Shown: positions 5,573 to 6,297 of the stretch, one piece after another
Layout of the letters: every line of letters starts with the position of its first letter
How positions within the stretch are numbered: position 1 is the first letter of the stretch
From: an uncultured Clostridia bacterium
GTDB lineage: Bacteria > Bacillota > Clostridia > Oscillospirales > Acutalibacteraceae
NCBI GenBank assembly: GCA_946539105.1
Contig: CAMNHG010000078.1
Span: 1-6,297, forward strand
DNA length: 6,297 nt
Direction of reading: 5' to 3'
Made by a program: the position numbers and the translations under genes
Notes under the pieces: generated by a model
The model's database searches: none
What the model was told of the DNA's origin: nothing
What the model saw: the letters and a program-made list of their open reading frames with translations, nothing else

Positions 5573-5697
5573 AATATAAAGTAAAACTGCCCGAGACATA
5601 CCTCGGACAGTGACAATTACATAAATGTAAATGCAACTTCCTCGGCAGGCGGATAAATCCTTACGCTTTCGCACCTACTGTCTTTAGAACTGCAAGT
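5573..5697 (-). promoter_or_regulatory. L10 leader with attenuator hairpin
   Basis: Between rplA and rplJ, the minus strand reads CTAAAGACAGTAGGTGC..., then GGATTTATCCGCCTGCCGAGG, close in layout to the Firmicutes L10 leader. GTAGG (5678-5674) can pair with CCTGC (5649-5645) to enclose the presumed L10-binding loop. Downstream is a terminator-like hairpin: CTGTCCGAG (5610-5602) with CTCGGGCAG (5595-5587), one G-U pair, followed by TTTTACTTTATATT (5586-5573). CTGCCGAG (5648-5641) can instead pair with CTCGGGCAG with one bulge, so the binding stem and the attenuator compete. Known biology of the family: excess L10-L12 complex binds the leader and lowers rplJL expression. The pairing scheme here is read by eye. 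Confidence 0.82.
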
Positions 5698-5734
5698 ATT
5701 TATCTGACTTAAAGTCAGGATAAAACAAATTAAA

Positions 5735-6297
5735 TTATGCGCCGAACTTGGTCGGGTTAACTCTTACGCTCGGTCCCATTGTTGAAGTAACGGCTACTGA
5801 GCGGATATACTGACCCTTTGCGGCAGCAGGCTTAGCCTTAACGATAGCGTCCATAAGAGTACCGAGGTTCTCGGCGAGCTTCTCTTTACCGAAGGACACC
5901 TTGCCGATGGGGCAGTGAATGATATTTGTTTTGTCAAGACGGTACTCAATCTTACCTGCCTTAGCCTCTTTAATAGCTCTGGCGATGTCGGGAGTTACTG
6001 TACCTGCCTTGGGGTTAGGCATAAGACCGCGGGGACCGAGGATTCTACCGAGACGGCCTACAAGACCCATGCAGTCGGGTGTTGTAACGAGCACGTCGAA
6101 GTCCATCCAGTTCTCCTGCTGAATCTTCTGTGTCATATCCTCTGCGCCAACATAGTCCGCGCCGGCTTCCTTGGCAAGCTCCTCGTTCGCGCCCTTGCAG
6201 ATTGCAAGAACTCTTACGTTTTTACCTGTACCGTTGGGAAGTACAACCGCGCCTCTAACCTGCTGGTCAGCGTGACGGCTGTCTACGCCGAGCTTTA
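5735..6297 (-). CDS. rplA: 50S ribosomal protein uL1 (partial, 5' end outside window)
   Basis: The frame enters from the right edge and is open to TAA 5737-5735, giving 186 visible residues. About 40-45 N-terminal residues are missing compared with the usual 230 or so. The sequence begins KLGVDSRHADQQVRGAVVLP and continues NGTGKNVRVLAICKG, AGADYVGAEDM, TTPDCMGLVGRLGRILGPRG, LMPNPKAGTVTPDIARAI and SVAVTSTMGPSVRVNP. All are typical L1 segments. The protein binds 23S rRNA at the L1 stalk and helps release deacylated tRNA from the E site. It can also repress the rplKA operon, whose control site would lie outside the window. An internal ATG at 6136 is not the start, because L1 homology continues upstream of it. 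Confidence 0.97.
   Translation of the reverse strand, partial: KLGVDSRHADQQVRGAVVLPNGTGKNVRVLAICKGANEELAKEAGADYVGAEDMTQKIQQENWMDFDVLVTTPDCMGLVGRLGRILGPRGLMPNPKAGTVTPDIARAIKEAKAGKIEYRLDKTNIIHCPIGKVSFGKEKLAENLGTLMDAIVKAKPAAAKGQYIRSVAVTSTMGPSVRVNPTKFGA

Noticed and set aside
5704..5718. Small palindrome CTGACTT/AAGTCAG just after rplA, as a possible terminator
   Set aside because: The stem is short and AT-rich with a one-base centre, and no T-tract follows on the minus strand. Termination here would also cut off the leader from upstream transcription.
5695..5734. Possible minus-strand promoter between rplA and the L10 leader (TTGTTT and GATAAA)
   Set aside because: Matches are weak and the spacing is 18 bp. 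It cannot be distinguished from AT-rich background by eye.

Overview
The window looks like a stretch of a Clostridia chromosome (Firmicutes), perhaps a gut Ruminococcaceae/Oscillospirales-type organism. This rests on the protein families, the L10-leader-type attenuator ahead of rplJ, strong GGAGG ribosome-binding sites and the presence of a bacterial GlnRS. It is an inference; no species can be named from the sequence alone.

Left block, plus strand (1-3108). The end of glutamyl-tRNA synthetase (gltX) overlaps by one base a small HUH/Y1 transposase of the REP-associated (RAYT) type. Glutaminyl-tRNA synthetase (glnS) follows, then, after 3 bp, a short-chain dehydrogenase/reductase resembling FabG. 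Spacing is tight and all four genes point the same way, so they are probably cotranscribed. The two Glx synthetases together suggest that this organism charges tRNA-Gln directly. The transposase gene carries two inverted 24-nt REP-like hairpins inside its own reading frame, each headed by GTAG. Their stems differ by three compensatory base-pair changes, which makes this the most interesting signal in the window.

Middle (3108-4461). A 159-bp near-palindromic, MITE-like element with 26-bp imperfect terminal inverted repeats and three internal hairpins fills the gap between the reductase stop codon and the ribosome-binding site of the next gene. That gene encodes an unrecognised membrane-anchored protein with beta-propeller-like repeats. 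Two hairpins at 4373-4442 separate it from the convergent ribosomal-protein genes; the second is a strong terminator for the minus strand.

Right block, minus strand (4462-6297). Transcription order is rplA (5' end outside the window), an L10-type leader with an attenuator hairpin, rplJ (starting at TTG) and rplL, then the terminator. rplJ and rplL encode the ribosomal stalk, whose synthesis is usually controlled by L10 binding to the leader. rpoB does not follow rplL directly, so the common rplKAJL-rpoBC arrangement is interrupted here.
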